46,917 nt of DNA from Prevotella sp. (lineage in GTDB: Bacteria > Bacteroidota > Bacteroidia > Bacteroidales > Bacteroidaceae), in assembly GCA_016285245.1 (NCBI GenBank), contig JAEEQH010000023.1, forward strand, positions 1 through 46,917, written 5' to 3'. Below are positions 1 to 8,405 of this stretch, one piece after another; the stretch's first letter is position 1, and each line of letters starts with the position of its first letter. A program made the position numbers and the translations under genes. The notes under the pieces are model-generated. The model searched no databases. It had not been told where the DNA came from and saw only the letters and a program-made list of their open reading frames with translations.

Positions 1-86
<86 letters not shown>

Positions 87-94
87 TTTTTACT

Positions 95-127
95 GAAGCC
101 CTGGAGAGAAATCTCCGGGGCTTTTTT
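95..127 (+). terminator. rRNA operon terminator
   Basis: GAAGCCCTGGAGA and TCTCCGGGGCTT form a G+C-rich stem directly followed by TTTTTT, a typical intrinsic terminator. It begins about 9 nt after the 5S end, so it most likely ends the rRNA transcript. Confidence 0.85.
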
Positions 128-147
128 ATTGTCTGCACAATTTAATG

Positions 148-180
148 AAGCCCTGAGTCAGCAATGATTCAGGGCTTCTT
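148..180 (+). terminator. second terminator-like hairpin
   Basis: GAAGCCCTGA at 148-157 pairs perfectly with TCAGGGCTTC at 170-179, and a T-rich stretch follows. The stem shares GAAGCCCTG with the preceding terminator, which suggests a duplicated back-up terminator for the rRNA operon. Confidence 0.6.
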
Positions 181-243
181 CCGTTTTGTGTAACTAAAGA
201 TCTCTTTATTTGTGTTTATGATTTTTATTTACTTAATACCGAC

Positions 244-288
244 AAAACGGACAATATGAATTTTCAAATTGTACGATTTGTCCGTTTT
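244..288. repeat. inverted repeat upstream of GH5 gene
   Basis: AAAACGGACAA at 244-254 is the exact reverse complement of TTGTCCGTTTT at 278-288, with a 23-nt A+T-rich loop. It lies about 100 bp before the GH5 start codon and just upstream of the likely promoter. It could be an operator for a dimeric regulator or a weak bidirectional terminator; no T-tract rule decides this. Confidence 0.45.
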
Positions 289-326
289 TGATAAGATTTG
301 AAACAAATCCGAAAGTACTAAAGTCG

Positions 327-343
327 TATATTTGATAATTTTG
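327..343 (+). promoter_or_regulatory. probable -7 region of the GH5 gene
   Basis: Two overlapping matches to the Bacteroidetes -7 consensus TAnnTTTG are present, TATATTTG at 327-334 and TAATTTTG at 336-343. No good TTTG -33 box is seen at the normal distance, so the promoter may need an activator. This would give a 5' leader of about 45 nt. Confidence 0.45.
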
Positions 344-391
344 CAGCTGATTTTTAAAACTCACAAACCTAAATCATTAAAAACCTAAACA

Positions 392-2935
392 ATGAAAAAG
401 ATCTTTACCCTTCTGGCTATGGCATTATTGCCGTTTGGTGCTATGGCGCAGTTCGGAGTGGTCGCTCCACTCCATGTCAACGGCAATCAATTGAACGATC
501 AGTACGGTAACAAGGTGGTGCTTCACGGTGTGATGGACACGCCTAGCCCTTATTTCAACAAGTACCGCTGGGGCTATTCGTGTACGGACAATAATGTTGA
601 GCCCTGTATCAACTATTATGATAAGGTGTTTGGTGCCCTTCAGAATCCTGCGAAGGGAACGTATTGCAACATCTTCCGTCTGCATTTGGAGCCGGGCTGG
701 ACTAACGACCCCTCTAAGCAGTCTACGGGTAGTGAGACTGGCGAGGCAAACATCTCGCGCTTTAGTTCCGCTCGTCTGCAGAAATACCTTGATATGCTCT
801 ACTGGCCGCTGGCCCAGAAAGCGCTGAACCACGGTATGTATGTCGTGATGCGCCCGCCGGGGGTCTGCCCGAAGGAGCTTCAGGTTGGTGATTACTACCA
901 GCAGTACCTGAAGACGGTGTGGGACATCGTCTCGAAGAACAGTAATGTCAAGAGCCATGCCGGTGTTGTCTCGATAGAGCTGGCCAACGAGCCCGTCCAC
1001 ATCAAGAACCAGTGGGGCCAGACGTCGGCAACGGCTATGCGTGACTACTTCCAGCCCATCATCGACGTGATCCGTCAGAATGGCTTTACGGGTATCATAT
1101 GGGTTCCCGGCATGGGCTATCAGAGCCAGTACCAGGACTACGCTCAGTACCCTGTCAACGACTCCAACTACGGCTATGCCGTGCACGTCTATCCCGGTTG
1201 GTATGGTGCCAGCGACACGAGCTACGACCATCAGACGTTTATCCGTAACTTCAAGAACCAGGTGCCTGTGGTGACGAGCAAGCCCATTCTGGTGTCTGAG
1301 ATTGACTGGAGCCCCGAGCAGCCCGGCAGTGGCAAGTACAATGAGTTCGGCCAGTGGGTAGCCAGCAACTATGGTACGTGGGGTACTGCCTCGACCAGTA
1401 AGTGGGGCAATGCCTGGAAGGCCGTGATGGACTACTATGGCAATATCTCGATGACGCTGACGAGTATCGACGACTATCTTGACGTCGACGCATTCCTGCA
1501 GAGTGGCACCGTCAAGGCTGCTTTCAACGAGAACGTGGAGTGCTGCGCCAAGGCCTGTTTCTATTGGTACTATGAGTATTCGCTGAAGGACTATGCCAAG
1601 AACAGCGGCAGCAGCAGCAACAACAATAATAACAACAACAGCAGTAGCAATAATAACAATAACAACAACAATAATAATAACAATAACACCAGCAGCCAGA
1701 CAGCCAACACGACGCAGGGTAGCAACCTGATTCCCGAGTGGGGCAACGGCAGCGACTTCATCCCTCAGGGATGGACTGTCTGTGACAATGGCGGCGAGGT
1801 ACAGCCAGGCAATGTCAGCCGTGGTCCGCGCATCATGCGCCTCACCGGTGGTGGCGACATGTCGTCGGCCTTCTATTGCCGTGAGATTAGCGCCGACCGT
1901 GCTGGCTTCATCGAGTACGGTGCGAAGAATGGCTATGCCCTGTCGCTGGTCTATGGCGAGTATGTCCTGGCGTGCAACGTTGCCGCCTGGAAGGGCAGCC
2001 CCTATCTGAAGATCGAGGTCTTCGACCCCACGGGCAGTGTGCTCACCTCGCGCATCGTCAAGGCTAACGGCAATGCCAACGGCAATACCGCCACGAAGCT
2101 ACAGGGTACGACGGTCGTCGGCATGAGCTTCTACTCGATGATCAAGGGTAACTACCGCGTGCGCTTCACCCCCGTTGCCGATGCTAATGGCAATGGCGGT
2201 GCATGGCAGGAAGTGTTGGTAGGTAATATCAGCCTCTACTACAAGGGCAATCCCCTGGCTTTCCGCAAGCAGAACGAGGTTCCCGCCGGCTGGACGATTG
2301 TCGATGCCGACCAGGTGAAGTCTGCTGGCGAGGCTGCCAGCGGTCCCCGTATCTTCCAGTTTGCCGGTGGCGGCGAGGTGGCTACGGGTCTTTATATCCG
2401 TCAGAGCGACGCTTCTAAGGCCGGCTATGCCGAGTATGGCAGCGTGAACGGCTATGCCATGACGCTGAAGGCCGGACAGTATAACCTGAGCTACAATGCC
2501 GTGGCATGGGCAGGCACACCTTATATTAAGTGTGAGGTCTTCAACCAGAACAACCAGTGCGTGGGCAGCCAGATTATCCGTTGCAACAAGAACGTCAACA
2601 AGAACCTCAACGAGTCGACCTATGGTAGCAGCTACGGCGTGGTGAACTTCAACGTTCCGCAGGCAGGCAACTACCGCTTCCGCTGGACGCCCTGCGCCAA
2701 CGAGTGGGGTGGCAACGGTACCTGGGTAGAGGTGGTCTTCGGACACATCAAGATTCAGCAGGGCTATGCCGGTGCCCGTCAGTCCTCGCTCTACGACGAC
2801 GATGTCACGGCCATCAGCGAGATTCAGGGCCAGTCATCCGCCGAGACGTGGTATGACCTGCGTGGCCGTAAGATTGAGCGTCCGACGGCCAAGGGGCTCT
2901 ATATCCTCAATGGTAAGAAGGTGTTAGTTAAGTAA
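392..2935 (+). CDS. secreted GH5-family glycoside hydrolase with two C-terminal repeat domains
   Basis: An 847-residue exported enzyme, probably a beta-1,4-glycanase (cellulase/mannanase clan) acting outside the cytoplasm. A signal peptide ends at AMAQ (residue 20). The GH5-like (beta/alpha)8 barrel covers roughly 25-400. Glu200 in the LANEP motif fits the acid/base catalyst and Glu303 in ILVSEIDW fits the nucleophile; His265-Tyr267 (HVYPGW) also matches the family pattern. Residues about 405-436 are an almost pure Ser/Asn linker. Two related domains follow (about 445-630 and 635-795), each with GPRI, GG(D/E), YG..NGYA and AW.G.PY(L/I)K.EVF motifs; they are likely carbohydrate-binding but not recognised. 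The end WYDLRGRK...KGLYILNGKK resembles the C-terminal tails of neighbouring secreted proteins and may be an export or anchoring signal. Substrate is not determinable here; GH5 assignment is from motifs only. Confidence 0.82.
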   Translation: MKKIFTLLAMALLPFGAMAQFGVVAPLHVNGNQLNDQYGNKVVLHGVMDTPSPYFNKYRWGYSCTDNNVEPCINYYDKVFGALQNPAKGTYCNIFRLHLEPGWTNDPSKQSTGSETGEANISRFSSARLQKYLDMLYWPLAQKALNHGMYVVMRPPGVCPKELQVGDYYQQYLKTVWDIVSKNSNVKSHAGVVSIELANEPVHIKNQWGQTSATAMRDYFQPIIDVIRQNGFTGIIWVPGMGYQSQYQDYAQYPVNDSNYGYAVHVYPGWYGASDTSYDHQTFIRNFKNQVPVVTSKPILVSEIDWSPEQPGSGKYNEFGQWVASNYGTWGTASTSKWGNAWKAVMDYYGNISMTLTSIDDYLDVDAFLQSGTVKAAFNENVECCAKACFYWYYEYSLKDYAKNSGSSSNNNNNNNSSSNNNNNNNNNNNNNTSSQTANTTQGSNLIPEWGNGSDFIPQGWTVCDNGGEVQPGNVSRGPRIMRLTGGGDMSSAFYCREISADRAGFIEYGAKNGYALSLVYGEYVLACNVAAWKGSPYLKIEVFDPTGSVLTSRIVKANGNANGNTATKLQGTTVVGMSFYSMIKGNYRVRFTPVADANGNGGAWQEVLVGNISLYYKGNPLAFRKQNEVPAGWTIVDADQVKSAGEAASGPRIFQFAGGGEVATGLYIRQSDASKAGYAEYGSVNGYAMTLKAGQYNLSYNAVAWAGTPYIKCEVFNQNNQCVGSQIIRCNKNVNKNLNESTYGSSYGVVNFNVPQAGNYRFRWTPCANEWGGNGTWVEVVFGHIKIQQGYAGARQSSLYDDDVTAISEIQGQSSAETWYDLRGRKIERPTAKGLYILNGKKVLVK

Positions 2936-2971
2936 GGATACGAAGCGGGTGTGTCATCACACGCTGAGTTG

Positions 2972-3047
2972 AACAAAAATCTTCAAAAATCTGACAAAAA
3001 TGGCTTTCGACAGGCTTATTAATGTCAGATTTTTGAAGATTTTTGTT
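2972..3047. terminator. bidirectional terminator (25-bp perfect dyad)
   Basis: The arms 2972-2996 and 3023-3047 are perfect reverse complements (25 bp, core CTTCAAAAATCTGACA) around a 26-nt loop. The element sits between convergent genes, with A/T-rich ends that give a U-tract on both strands. A near copy occurs at 12052-12130 in the same convergent setting. Confidence 0.7.
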
Positions 3048-3070
3048 TTCTCAATTCAATTGTTTTTCAA

Positions 3071-4678
3071 TTACTTCACGACTAGTTTCTTTCCGTCGTG
3101 AATGTAAATACCTTTCTGCGTCGGAATGCTCTGCAGGTTCTGGCCCTTCATGTCATACCAGTTAGCGTCATTGGCTATGGACTTGACGACGGAGATGGCG
3201 GTAGTTTCAGAGATGGTGCGGGTGTCGCCCACGGTCACGTCGCTCAGATTCGTGGCAATGTTGATAGGGCCGCACGAGCTGCCTTCTACGGCACCTATAC
3301 AGACGCCGTTCTCGCCCTTTGTGGCAATGACGGTGCCGCCGTTGATGGTAATAAAGTTGCACGCCGAATTGCTCGTTCCTGTGCCGATGCCGGCGGCGCC
3401 TTTACCGCCAATGGCCGTCACATGGCCGCCGTTGATGGTAATACCCTTACAGCTTTTACCGGGTCCGCCACCAATGCCGGGGCTGTCGTCACCGCCACGG
3501 GCGATAATCGTTCCGCCATCGATGACGATTCGTCCGCACTGGTTGGCGGGACCTCCGCCGATGGCTGCAGCCCTGCCTCCAGCTTCCACTTCCAGTGTGC
3601 CGTCACCCTTGATAATCACCTCATTGCTCTTATTAACCAGCAAACCAGGGTATTTGGGCAGACATCCTTTCAGTTTGTTGTTACCCTCGAGGATGATGGT
3701 GGCGTTGCCTGCAACGCAGAACCCTGCCCAGTCATGGCCTTCGCCAAATTGTGTGAGGTCCATGTCTCTAAACGTTACGGTGACGCCAGCCCCGCAGAGT
3801 ATGTGAGCGTCGGGGTGGGCCTTTCCTGTCAATATGTCGCCGTCGGTTGCCCAGTAGGCATAGTCGATGGTTGAGAGGTCTACAAAGTCGGCCTTCTTGA
3901 TGGATGCTGTCCCCAACAAGTATGACACGGTGGTGTTGTGGGTATTGTCGCCGACGACCCTGTAATAGACTGGGTATTCGCCAACGGCAGTCTGCTTGGG
4001 CACCTCGGTACTCCATTCCCTGTTGTTTAACGAGTACTGCATCTCGCCACCAACCACGCTTCCGGGCTGGACGAGTTCCAGTTCTTTGTAGGTGTATACC
4101 AGATTCTCCCGTATTGTCGGCGGTGTGAAGGTGGGGTCGTTGCCGTCATCGGAATGCCCGATGAAATAGAATTCTGACAGCTGCAGCACGTTTTTGTCGT
4201 GTACGGCTGACACCTCGAAGCGGAAATACTGGTAGACAGCGGTGCTCGTGAGAAAGAACTCGTAGGCTTTGAAATCCTTGTCCTCCATTACCTTGTCGTT
4301 CTCCACGCTGGCGATGGTCGTCCAATCGTCCGAAGCGTTCTTCTTGGCCTTGATGACCCACGTCAGGGGATTGCGCCCCTTGTAAGAGGAATTGTCATTG
4401 GCCGTACACAACACGTAACTCGTGGGCACAAACGCCTTGTCGCTCTTGAATTCAATGTAGGCCGTCCCAGTCCACGCGTCTTCGGTAGTTTTTACACACC
4501 ACTTGGTGTCATCGTTGTTGTCAACAAGTGCTGCGTAGCCTTCGTCGGCATTGACACCCTCTGTACCGCCCGTGGCAGTATAACTTGTGATGGGTTCATC
4601 GGCTGCCCATCCTGCAGTCGCTAACAAGGTCAGGGCCAGCGTCATAGCAGCCCGTCTTAGGAAAGTTTTTGTTTTCAT
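3071..4678 (-). CDS. secreted discoidin-like / Gly-rich repeat protein
   Basis: About 535 residues. The ATG at 4678 (MKTKTFLRRAAM...) is preferred over the upstream in-frame TTG at 4690, because the signal peptide with cleavage near GWAAD starts there. Residues about 30-180 look like an F5/8 type C (discoidin) fold: the LVDNNDDTKWCV and YF RFEV motifs are typical. Residues about 190-265 form an Ig-like or MBG-type domain. The remainder is a Gly-rich repeat region with repeated I.I.GG.(I/V)(I/T)A.GG units containing (A/P)GIGGGP, which suggests a parallel beta-helix or beta-solenoid. The end NWYDMKGQN...KGIYIHDGKKL matches the tail of the convergent GH5 protein. It is probably a surface carbohydrate-binding or adhesive protein; no catalytic motif is seen. 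Confidence 0.72.
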   Translation of the reverse strand: MKTKTFLRRAAMTLALTLLATAGWAADEPITSYTATGGTEGVNADEGYAALVDNNDDTKWCVKTTEDAWTGTAYIEFKSDKAFVPTSYVLCTANDNSSYKGRNPLTWVIKAKKNASDDWTTIASVENDKVMEDKDFKAYEFFLTSTAVYQYFRFEVSAVHDKNVLQLSEFYFIGHSDDGNDPTFTPPTIRENLVYTYKELELVQPGSVVGGEMQYSLNNREWSTEVPKQTAVGEYPVYYRVVGDNTHNTTVSYLLGTASIKKADFVDLSTIDYAYWATDGDILTGKAHPDAHILCGAGVTVTFRDMDLTQFGEGHDWAGFCVAGNATIILEGNNKLKGCLPKYPGLLVNKSNEVIIKGDGTLEVEAGGRAAAIGGGPANQCGRIVIDGGTIIARGGDDSPGIGGGPGKSCKGITINGGHVTAIGGKGAAGIGTGTSNSACNFITINGGTVIATKGENGVCIGAVEGSSCGPINIATNLSDVTVGDTRTISETTAISVVKSIANDANWYDMKGQNLQSIPTQKGIYIHDGKKLVVK

Positions 4679-4752
4679 GTTCTTGGTCAATAATATGGTT
4701 GATTAATTCAAGTCTCGTCTGTTTCGCAAACCTTATTTCTACAATTCGCTTG

Positions 4753-4760
4753 CAAAAGTA
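4753..4760 (-). promoter_or_regulatory. -7 box for the discoidin-like protein gene
   Basis: Read on the minus strand this is TACTTTTG, a full match to TAnnTTTG, about 75 nt upstream of the ATG at 4678. The -33 box is not clear. Confidence 0.5.
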
Positions 4761-4809
4761 CTGATTATTTTTGAAATAGAGGCCATTCTGACAATTTTTG
4801 ATGTTTTAT

Positions 4810-4840
4810 TTTGTCTTTAGCGCGTTTTGTGGTACCTTTG
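4810..4840 (+). promoter_or_regulatory. Bacteroidetes promoter, apparently leaderless
   Basis: TTTG at 4810-4813, a 19-bp spacer and TACCTTTG at 4833-4840 match both consensus boxes. The ATG of the downstream gene follows only 6 nt after the -7 box, so the transcript should have almost no 5' leader. This argues against any start upstream of 4847, because such a start would lie inside the promoter. Confidence 0.75.
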
Positions 4841-4846
4841 CAGCCA

Positions 4847-6511
4847 ATGAAGCGTACGATAGGCTGTCTACTGACATTTTTGCTGCTGCTCCTGCTCGTC
4901 GCCTGCGACGACGGACGGCGGGAGCGTATGGAAGCCCTGCTCGATAGGGCCGACAGCCTGAACCGCGCCTATATCCCGATGACCGGCGGCCTCGACTCGC
5001 TGCTTCTTGAGGCCACGAAGTACTACGACCGTCATGGCACCCCCAACGAGCAGCTCCGTGCCCACTACCTGCTAGGCTGTGCTTACCGCGACATGGGCGA
5101 GGCCCCTGCCGCCCTTTCTGCCTATCATGATGCAGTAGAATGTGTCGATACTACTGATGCTGATTGTAATTTCGCCTTGTTGGCACGTGTTCATGGTCAG
5201 ATGGCCGCCCTTTTTGAGGACTATGCGATGCCCCGCAACCAGCTGGATGAAGAACGTGCTGCCTATCGCTATGCCATGATAGCCAAAGACACCGTTGCCG
5301 CCCTTGCTTTTCTGAACATGCACGCCTCATGTTATGATTGGTTAGGTATTGATGACAGCGTCATCTACTATAGCGAGGAAGCCTGTCGGCGCTATATGGA
5401 GATTGGCGATACACTCTTTGCCAACACAGCTCTCGGACCTGCAATAGCAGCCAATCTGCGTCGTAAGGACTATGCTAAGGCGAAGGAATACCTTGACAGG
5501 CTGGCATACCATTCTACATTAACAGGCAATGAACCATTTGGGGATAAGAACCAATATCTTTTATACTACGATAAGGGCGTATATTATTCAGCCATGCACC
5601 AATACGACTCTGCATATACCGCTTATCGCAAACTTATCAGCGATGGTGAAACGCCAAATAATCTTCTGCTGGGCTATCATGGACTTTATCAGCTCTTTCG
5701 AGAAAGAGGCATGGCAGATTCTGCCTTCAAATATGCCGATATCCATACGCAGTTCAACGATACATTTGTCGGTCGTTTGGAGCAGTCAAAACTCCAGGCA
5801 GCACAGTCGCTCTACAATTACACCCGCCACCAACAAATAGCCGAATATGAATCGGCACGTTCTGTCCGTTTACAGTTAGCCATTTGGGTTGGCGGTCTCA
5901 TGGCCTTTAGCCTTGTGCTGCTGTTGCTTTTTGTCATCTATGTACTTCATGTCCGTGTTAAGGCTCGTCTCCACCGCATGGCAAGCTGCTATGCCATGGA
6001 TATGCTATCCTATCAGGAAACCTCCTCTAAGTTACAGTTGCTAAGGAGTCAGAAGAATGAGGACACGGAACTGATTAAGCGCTTAGAATCCGAGCTCAAT
6101 GTCTTGCGTCAAACCCTTGCTAGCCAACAGGCCGATCACAAAGATCCCAAAGAATGGGGACTTTTGGATACATTGTTGAACAGTCCCATTGTCATCCGTT
6201 TCCATAAACAAGCTACTATTGGAGCTACTGTAACCGATGTCGAGTGGAATGAACTCCGACAGTTAGTAAACAAACTAATGCCACATTTCATGTATACCAT
6301 TACTACTGGCAACAAATATAAACTTGGTCCTCGTGAAACCAATGTGTGCATTCTTGAAAAGTTACGTTTTTCCTCCTCCGAACAGGCTGCGCTTTTGGAG
6401 GTTACAAAAGGGGCTATCTCCAATATTCATCGTCGCCTGTCAAAAAAACTCTTTGACCAGCAGCCTTCTGCCAAGGAATTCAGCATGATTATTCAATCTC
6501 TACCGTATTGA
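4847..6511 (+). CDS. TPR lipoprotein with transmembrane segment and C-terminal HTH (regulator)
   Basis: A 554-residue membrane regulator of a type common in Prevotella/Bacteroides. The ATG at 4847 is chosen because it gives a lipoprotein signal peptide with lipobox LLVAC (Cys20) and because the promoter lies just upstream. Residues about 22-340 are TPR-like helical repeats in the periplasm (RAHYLLGCAYRDMG.APAALSAYHDA). A transmembrane segment (LAIWVGGLMAFSLVLLLLFVIYVL) follows at about 345-370, then a coiled coil. The C-terminal segment carries a LuxR-like helix-turn-helix pattern (LGPRETNVCILEKL.FSSSEQAALLEVTKGAISNIHRRL). It therefore probably senses a periplasmic signal and binds DNA while membrane-tethered. 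The DUF3244-like gene lies next downstream and is a plausible target. A shorter homologue of its C-terminal half is encoded at 13716-14225. Confidence 0.75.
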   Translation: MKRTIGCLLTFLLLLLLVACDDGRRERMEALLDRADSLNRAYIPMTGGLDSLLLEATKYYDRHGTPNEQLRAHYLLGCAYRDMGEAPAALSAYHDAVECVDTTDADCNFALLARVHGQMAALFEDYAMPRNQLDEERAAYRYAMIAKDTVAALAFLNMHASCYDWLGIDDSVIYYSEEACRRYMEIGDTLFANTALGPAIAANLRRKDYAKAKEYLDRLAYHSTLTGNEPFGDKNQYLLYYDKGVYYSAMHQYDSAYTAYRKLISDGETPNNLLLGYHGLYQLFRERGMADSAFKYADIHTQFNDTFVGRLEQSKLQAAQSLYNYTRHQQIAEYESARSVRLQLAIWVGGLMAFSLVLLLLFVIYVLHVRVKARLHRMASCYAMDMLSYQETSSKLQLLRSQKNEDTELIKRLESELNVLRQTLASQQADHKDPKEWGLLDTLLNSPIVIRFHKQATIGATVTDVEWNELRQLVNKLMPHFMYTITTGNKYKLGPRETNVCILEKLRFSSSEQAALLEVTKGAISNIHRRLSKKLFDQQPSAKEFSMIIQSLPY

Positions 6512-6556
6512 TAGTCAAGCGCTTGCAAATTCTGTTTATTCTGTTTAATCGATTTA

Positions 6557-6588
6557 GTTGCTTTTCCACTTCTCTTTTCATATCTTTG
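6557..6588 (+). promoter_or_regulatory. promoter of the DUF3244-like gene
   Basis: TATCTTTG at 6581-6588 is a full -7 match. GTTG at 6557-6560, 20 bp upstream, is a near -33 box. The start codon is 34 nt downstream. Confidence 0.6.
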
Positions 6589-6622
6589 CGGCATATTTTT
6601 CTTTTTTATAACGCATAAGAAT

Positions 6623-7027
6623 ATGAAGAAAAGGATTTTAATTTTTGGATTGATGAGCCTACTGGCCGTCATGAGCATTTCCGCACAGGCTAATGTGCAT
6701 GGTACAAACATTCATTTTTATGTATGCAATGGAGGACCTACCGGAGGAGGGGGACACTCCGGCGGTAATGGAGCTGGCCATCCTCGCGGCCCGATTCTTA
6801 TGCCCGAGGCCAGCATTGACGGTTATACCTTATATATAGAGGGTGACCATCCCGCGTATGAGCTGTATCTTGTCGATACTACCGGTGAGGAGCCCGACGT
6901 GGTCTATCAGATTACAGTCCCTGCCAACGTTAACGTCGTATATCTTCCCGCCACGTTCACCGGCACCTTCGAGCTGCAGCTATACGACGGCGGCGAGTAC
7001 TACTTCTACAGTGAAATAGAATTGTAA
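6623..7027 (+). CDS. small secreted protein, DUF3244-like
   Basis: A 134-residue exported protein. The signal peptide MKKRILIFGLMSLLAVMSISAQA is followed by a Gly/His-rich stretch (about 33-52). The Ig-like fold pattern after it, ASIDGYTLYIEG...YELYLVDTTGE.PDVVYQ...LPATFTGTFELQLYDGG.YYFYSEIEL, resembles the DUF3244 family of short Bacteroidetes secreted proteins. The function of that family is unknown. It follows the TPR-HTH regulator by 111 bp and has its own promoter, so it may be controlled by that regulator. The family assignment comes from pattern memory, so treat it as moderate. Confidence 0.6.
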   Translation: MKKRILIFGLMSLLAVMSISAQANVHGTNIHFYVCNGGPTGGGGHSGGNGAGHPRGPILMPEASIDGYTLYIEGDHPAYELYLVDTTGEEPDVVYQITVPANVNVVYLPATFTGTFELQLYDGGEYYFYSEIEL

Positions 7028-7122
7028 ATATTATACTTTATTCGACTATCGATAGCGAAATGTTTGTTTCATTCTAGTAATTGTGAAAAAAGATTCATAA
7101 TTTTACAGTAAAAAATGAAAAT

Positions 7123-7680
7123 ATGAGGAATAGTTTATTTGTTTTTTTATGTACTTTGTTATCCGTCGGATTTTTCGGGTGTACTAACGATGAAGAAAAA
7201 AAGAGTTTGATTCAGCCAATTGATGTGACTGATAGTCCAATTGCTGTTTTTTTCAATACGGAGTGGCCCGAGGTCCATACTGGTTCGGTAAGAATTGGAG
7301 AACCCAACAGTTTCTTCTATGATCCTGATACTTATGCTGGAGTTCATATCTATGAGAATAATGTCTGTGTCATTAATAGTCGCCAGGAGTTGTCAGACAT
7401 CTATCAGGGAGAAAAGGCTCTTCCTGAGATAGACTTCGATAAATATACACTCATTATCGGCCAACGGGTCATGGGATGTGCAGGCTACTATATTACCAAG
7501 AAAGAACTTCTTCAGGGAGAAGACGGTCTTTGCTTAAATCTGTATATCCGAAATGATGCTCGTAGTGACGAACTGATACCTAGTATAGCCCAGATTCTTC
7601 CCTTCTGGGGACTATATCCCAAACAGCCACAGAAGGTTCTCTCTGTGAATGTTATTGAAGAAATTCCCAATAGAAACTGA
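7123..7680 (+). CDS. hypothetical lipoprotein
   Basis: 185 residues with a lipoprotein signal peptide (lipobox GFFGC, Cys20) followed by TNDEEKK. The C-terminal half (FDKYTLIIGQRVMGCAGYYITKKEL ... ILPFWGLYPKQPQKVLSVNVIEE) has the short beta-strand plan of PrcB-like domains, which is only a suggestion. Base composition is clearly more A+T-rich than the flanking genes. It follows the DUF3244-like gene by 95 bp; TAATTTTA at about 7099 is a weak -7 candidate. Function not recognised. Confidence 0.6.
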   Translation: MRNSLFVFLCTLLSVGFFGCTNDEEKKSLIQPIDVTDSPIAVFFNTEWPEVHTGSVRIGEPNSFFYDPDTYAGVHIYENNVCVINSRQELSDIYQGEKALPEIDFDKYTLIIGQRVMGCAGYYITKKELLQGEDGLCLNLYIRNDARSDELIPSIAQILPFWGLYPKQPQKVLSVNVIEEIPNRN

Positions 7681-7712
7681 ATTCATAATTGAACGAACAC
7701 ATCTTAATAGTC

Positions 7713-7737
7713 TGATCAGGGGACGGTTCTATGATCA
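7713..7737. repeat. REP-like element, short form
   Basis: TGATCAGGGGACGGTTCT is followed by one base and a second TGATCA. This is the clean short form of the dispersed element that recurs through 8412-10246 and in decayed form near 20000. A half copy (ATCAGGGGACTT) lies at 7805-7815. Confidence 0.75.
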
Positions 7738-7837
7738 TTTCTTCATAACAAAGAAACATACACCCAGAAGCTGAACATAAAATAAATCCGAAAAGAACCG
7801 AATAATCAGGGGACTTCATCACTTTTTGAAGAAAAAA

Positions 7838-7869
7838 GTTGGAAGTTCAAAAAAATAAAACTACTTTTG
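7838..7869 (+). promoter_or_regulatory. promoter of small lipoprotein gene
   Basis: GTTG at 7838-7841, a 20-bp spacer and TACTTTTG at 7862-7869. The ATG at 7911 is 41 nt downstream, which supports that start over the ATG at 7839 inside the promoter. Confidence 0.65.
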
Positions 7870-7910
7870 TATTCCGAAGTCCTCTTTTTAAACTAAAAAC
7901 AAAGGAAACA

Positions 7911-8405
7911 ATGAAAAAGTTCTATCTTATCTTGATGGCTACGCTCGTCATGACGGGCGTAGGCTGTAGTGACAAGGACGAGAAGTCGGAGCAGACTGCG
8001 GAGGCTCGGCTGACGAAGCTGTCGCAGTCGGAGTGTAAGACAAACGGTACGGATACGCGTGCCGGGGAAGAGACGAACTCTCTGACGTCGCTGTATGGCG
8101 AGCAGTCGATAGACTATACGTTCAGTGGCGGTGTGTTGCAGCTGACGCATATCAACGCCGTCTATGGGTGCGATGCCGAGGACGTTGGCGTGAGTGCCAA
8201 GGTGCAGGGCAACGTGATTGTCGTGACCGAGGAGAACCTTCAGTCGCTGGCAAACTGCGTTTGTCCCATCGACTTGGGCTACAAGGTCGCCCCGCTTAAT
8301 GTCGGTAAGTATACGGTGGTCGTCATGCGCGGTACGTTGGAGCTGGTTCGGTTCGCCGTTGAACTGAAGGAGGGCGTGAAAGGGAACGTGCTCATTGGGG
8401 AGTAA
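7911..8405 (+). CDS. small hypothetical lipoprotein
   Basis: 164 residues from the ATG at 7911 (MKKFYLILMATLVM...). The lipobox TGVGC places Cys19 as the lipidated residue, followed by SDKDEKSE. A lipoprotein signal peptide almost identical in plan (MKK..(L/F)ILMA.LVM.GV.CSDKDE) starts the gene at 8805, so the two share at least a leader. The mature part has paired cysteines (CDAED, CVCPID) and beta-strand-rich sequence ending GKYTVVVMRGTLELVRFAVELKEG, like many small Bacteroidales surface lipoproteins. Function unknown. The upstream in-frame ATG at 7839 is rejected because it precedes the promoter -7 box. Confidence 0.65.
   Translation: MKKFYLILMATLVMTGVGCSDKDEKSEQTAEARLTKLSQSECKTNGTDTRAGEETNSLTSLYGEQSIDYTFSGGVLQLTHINAVYGCDAEDVGVSAKVQGNVIVVTEENLQSLANCVCPIDLGYKVAPLNVGKYTVVVMRGTLELVRFAVELKEGVKGNVLIGE

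Noticed and set aside
131..391. tRNA or small RNA gene after the 5S rRNA
   Set aside because: No cloverleaf, T-loop GTTCAA or other RNA signature was found. The region holds a terminator, an inverted repeat and the GH5 promoter.
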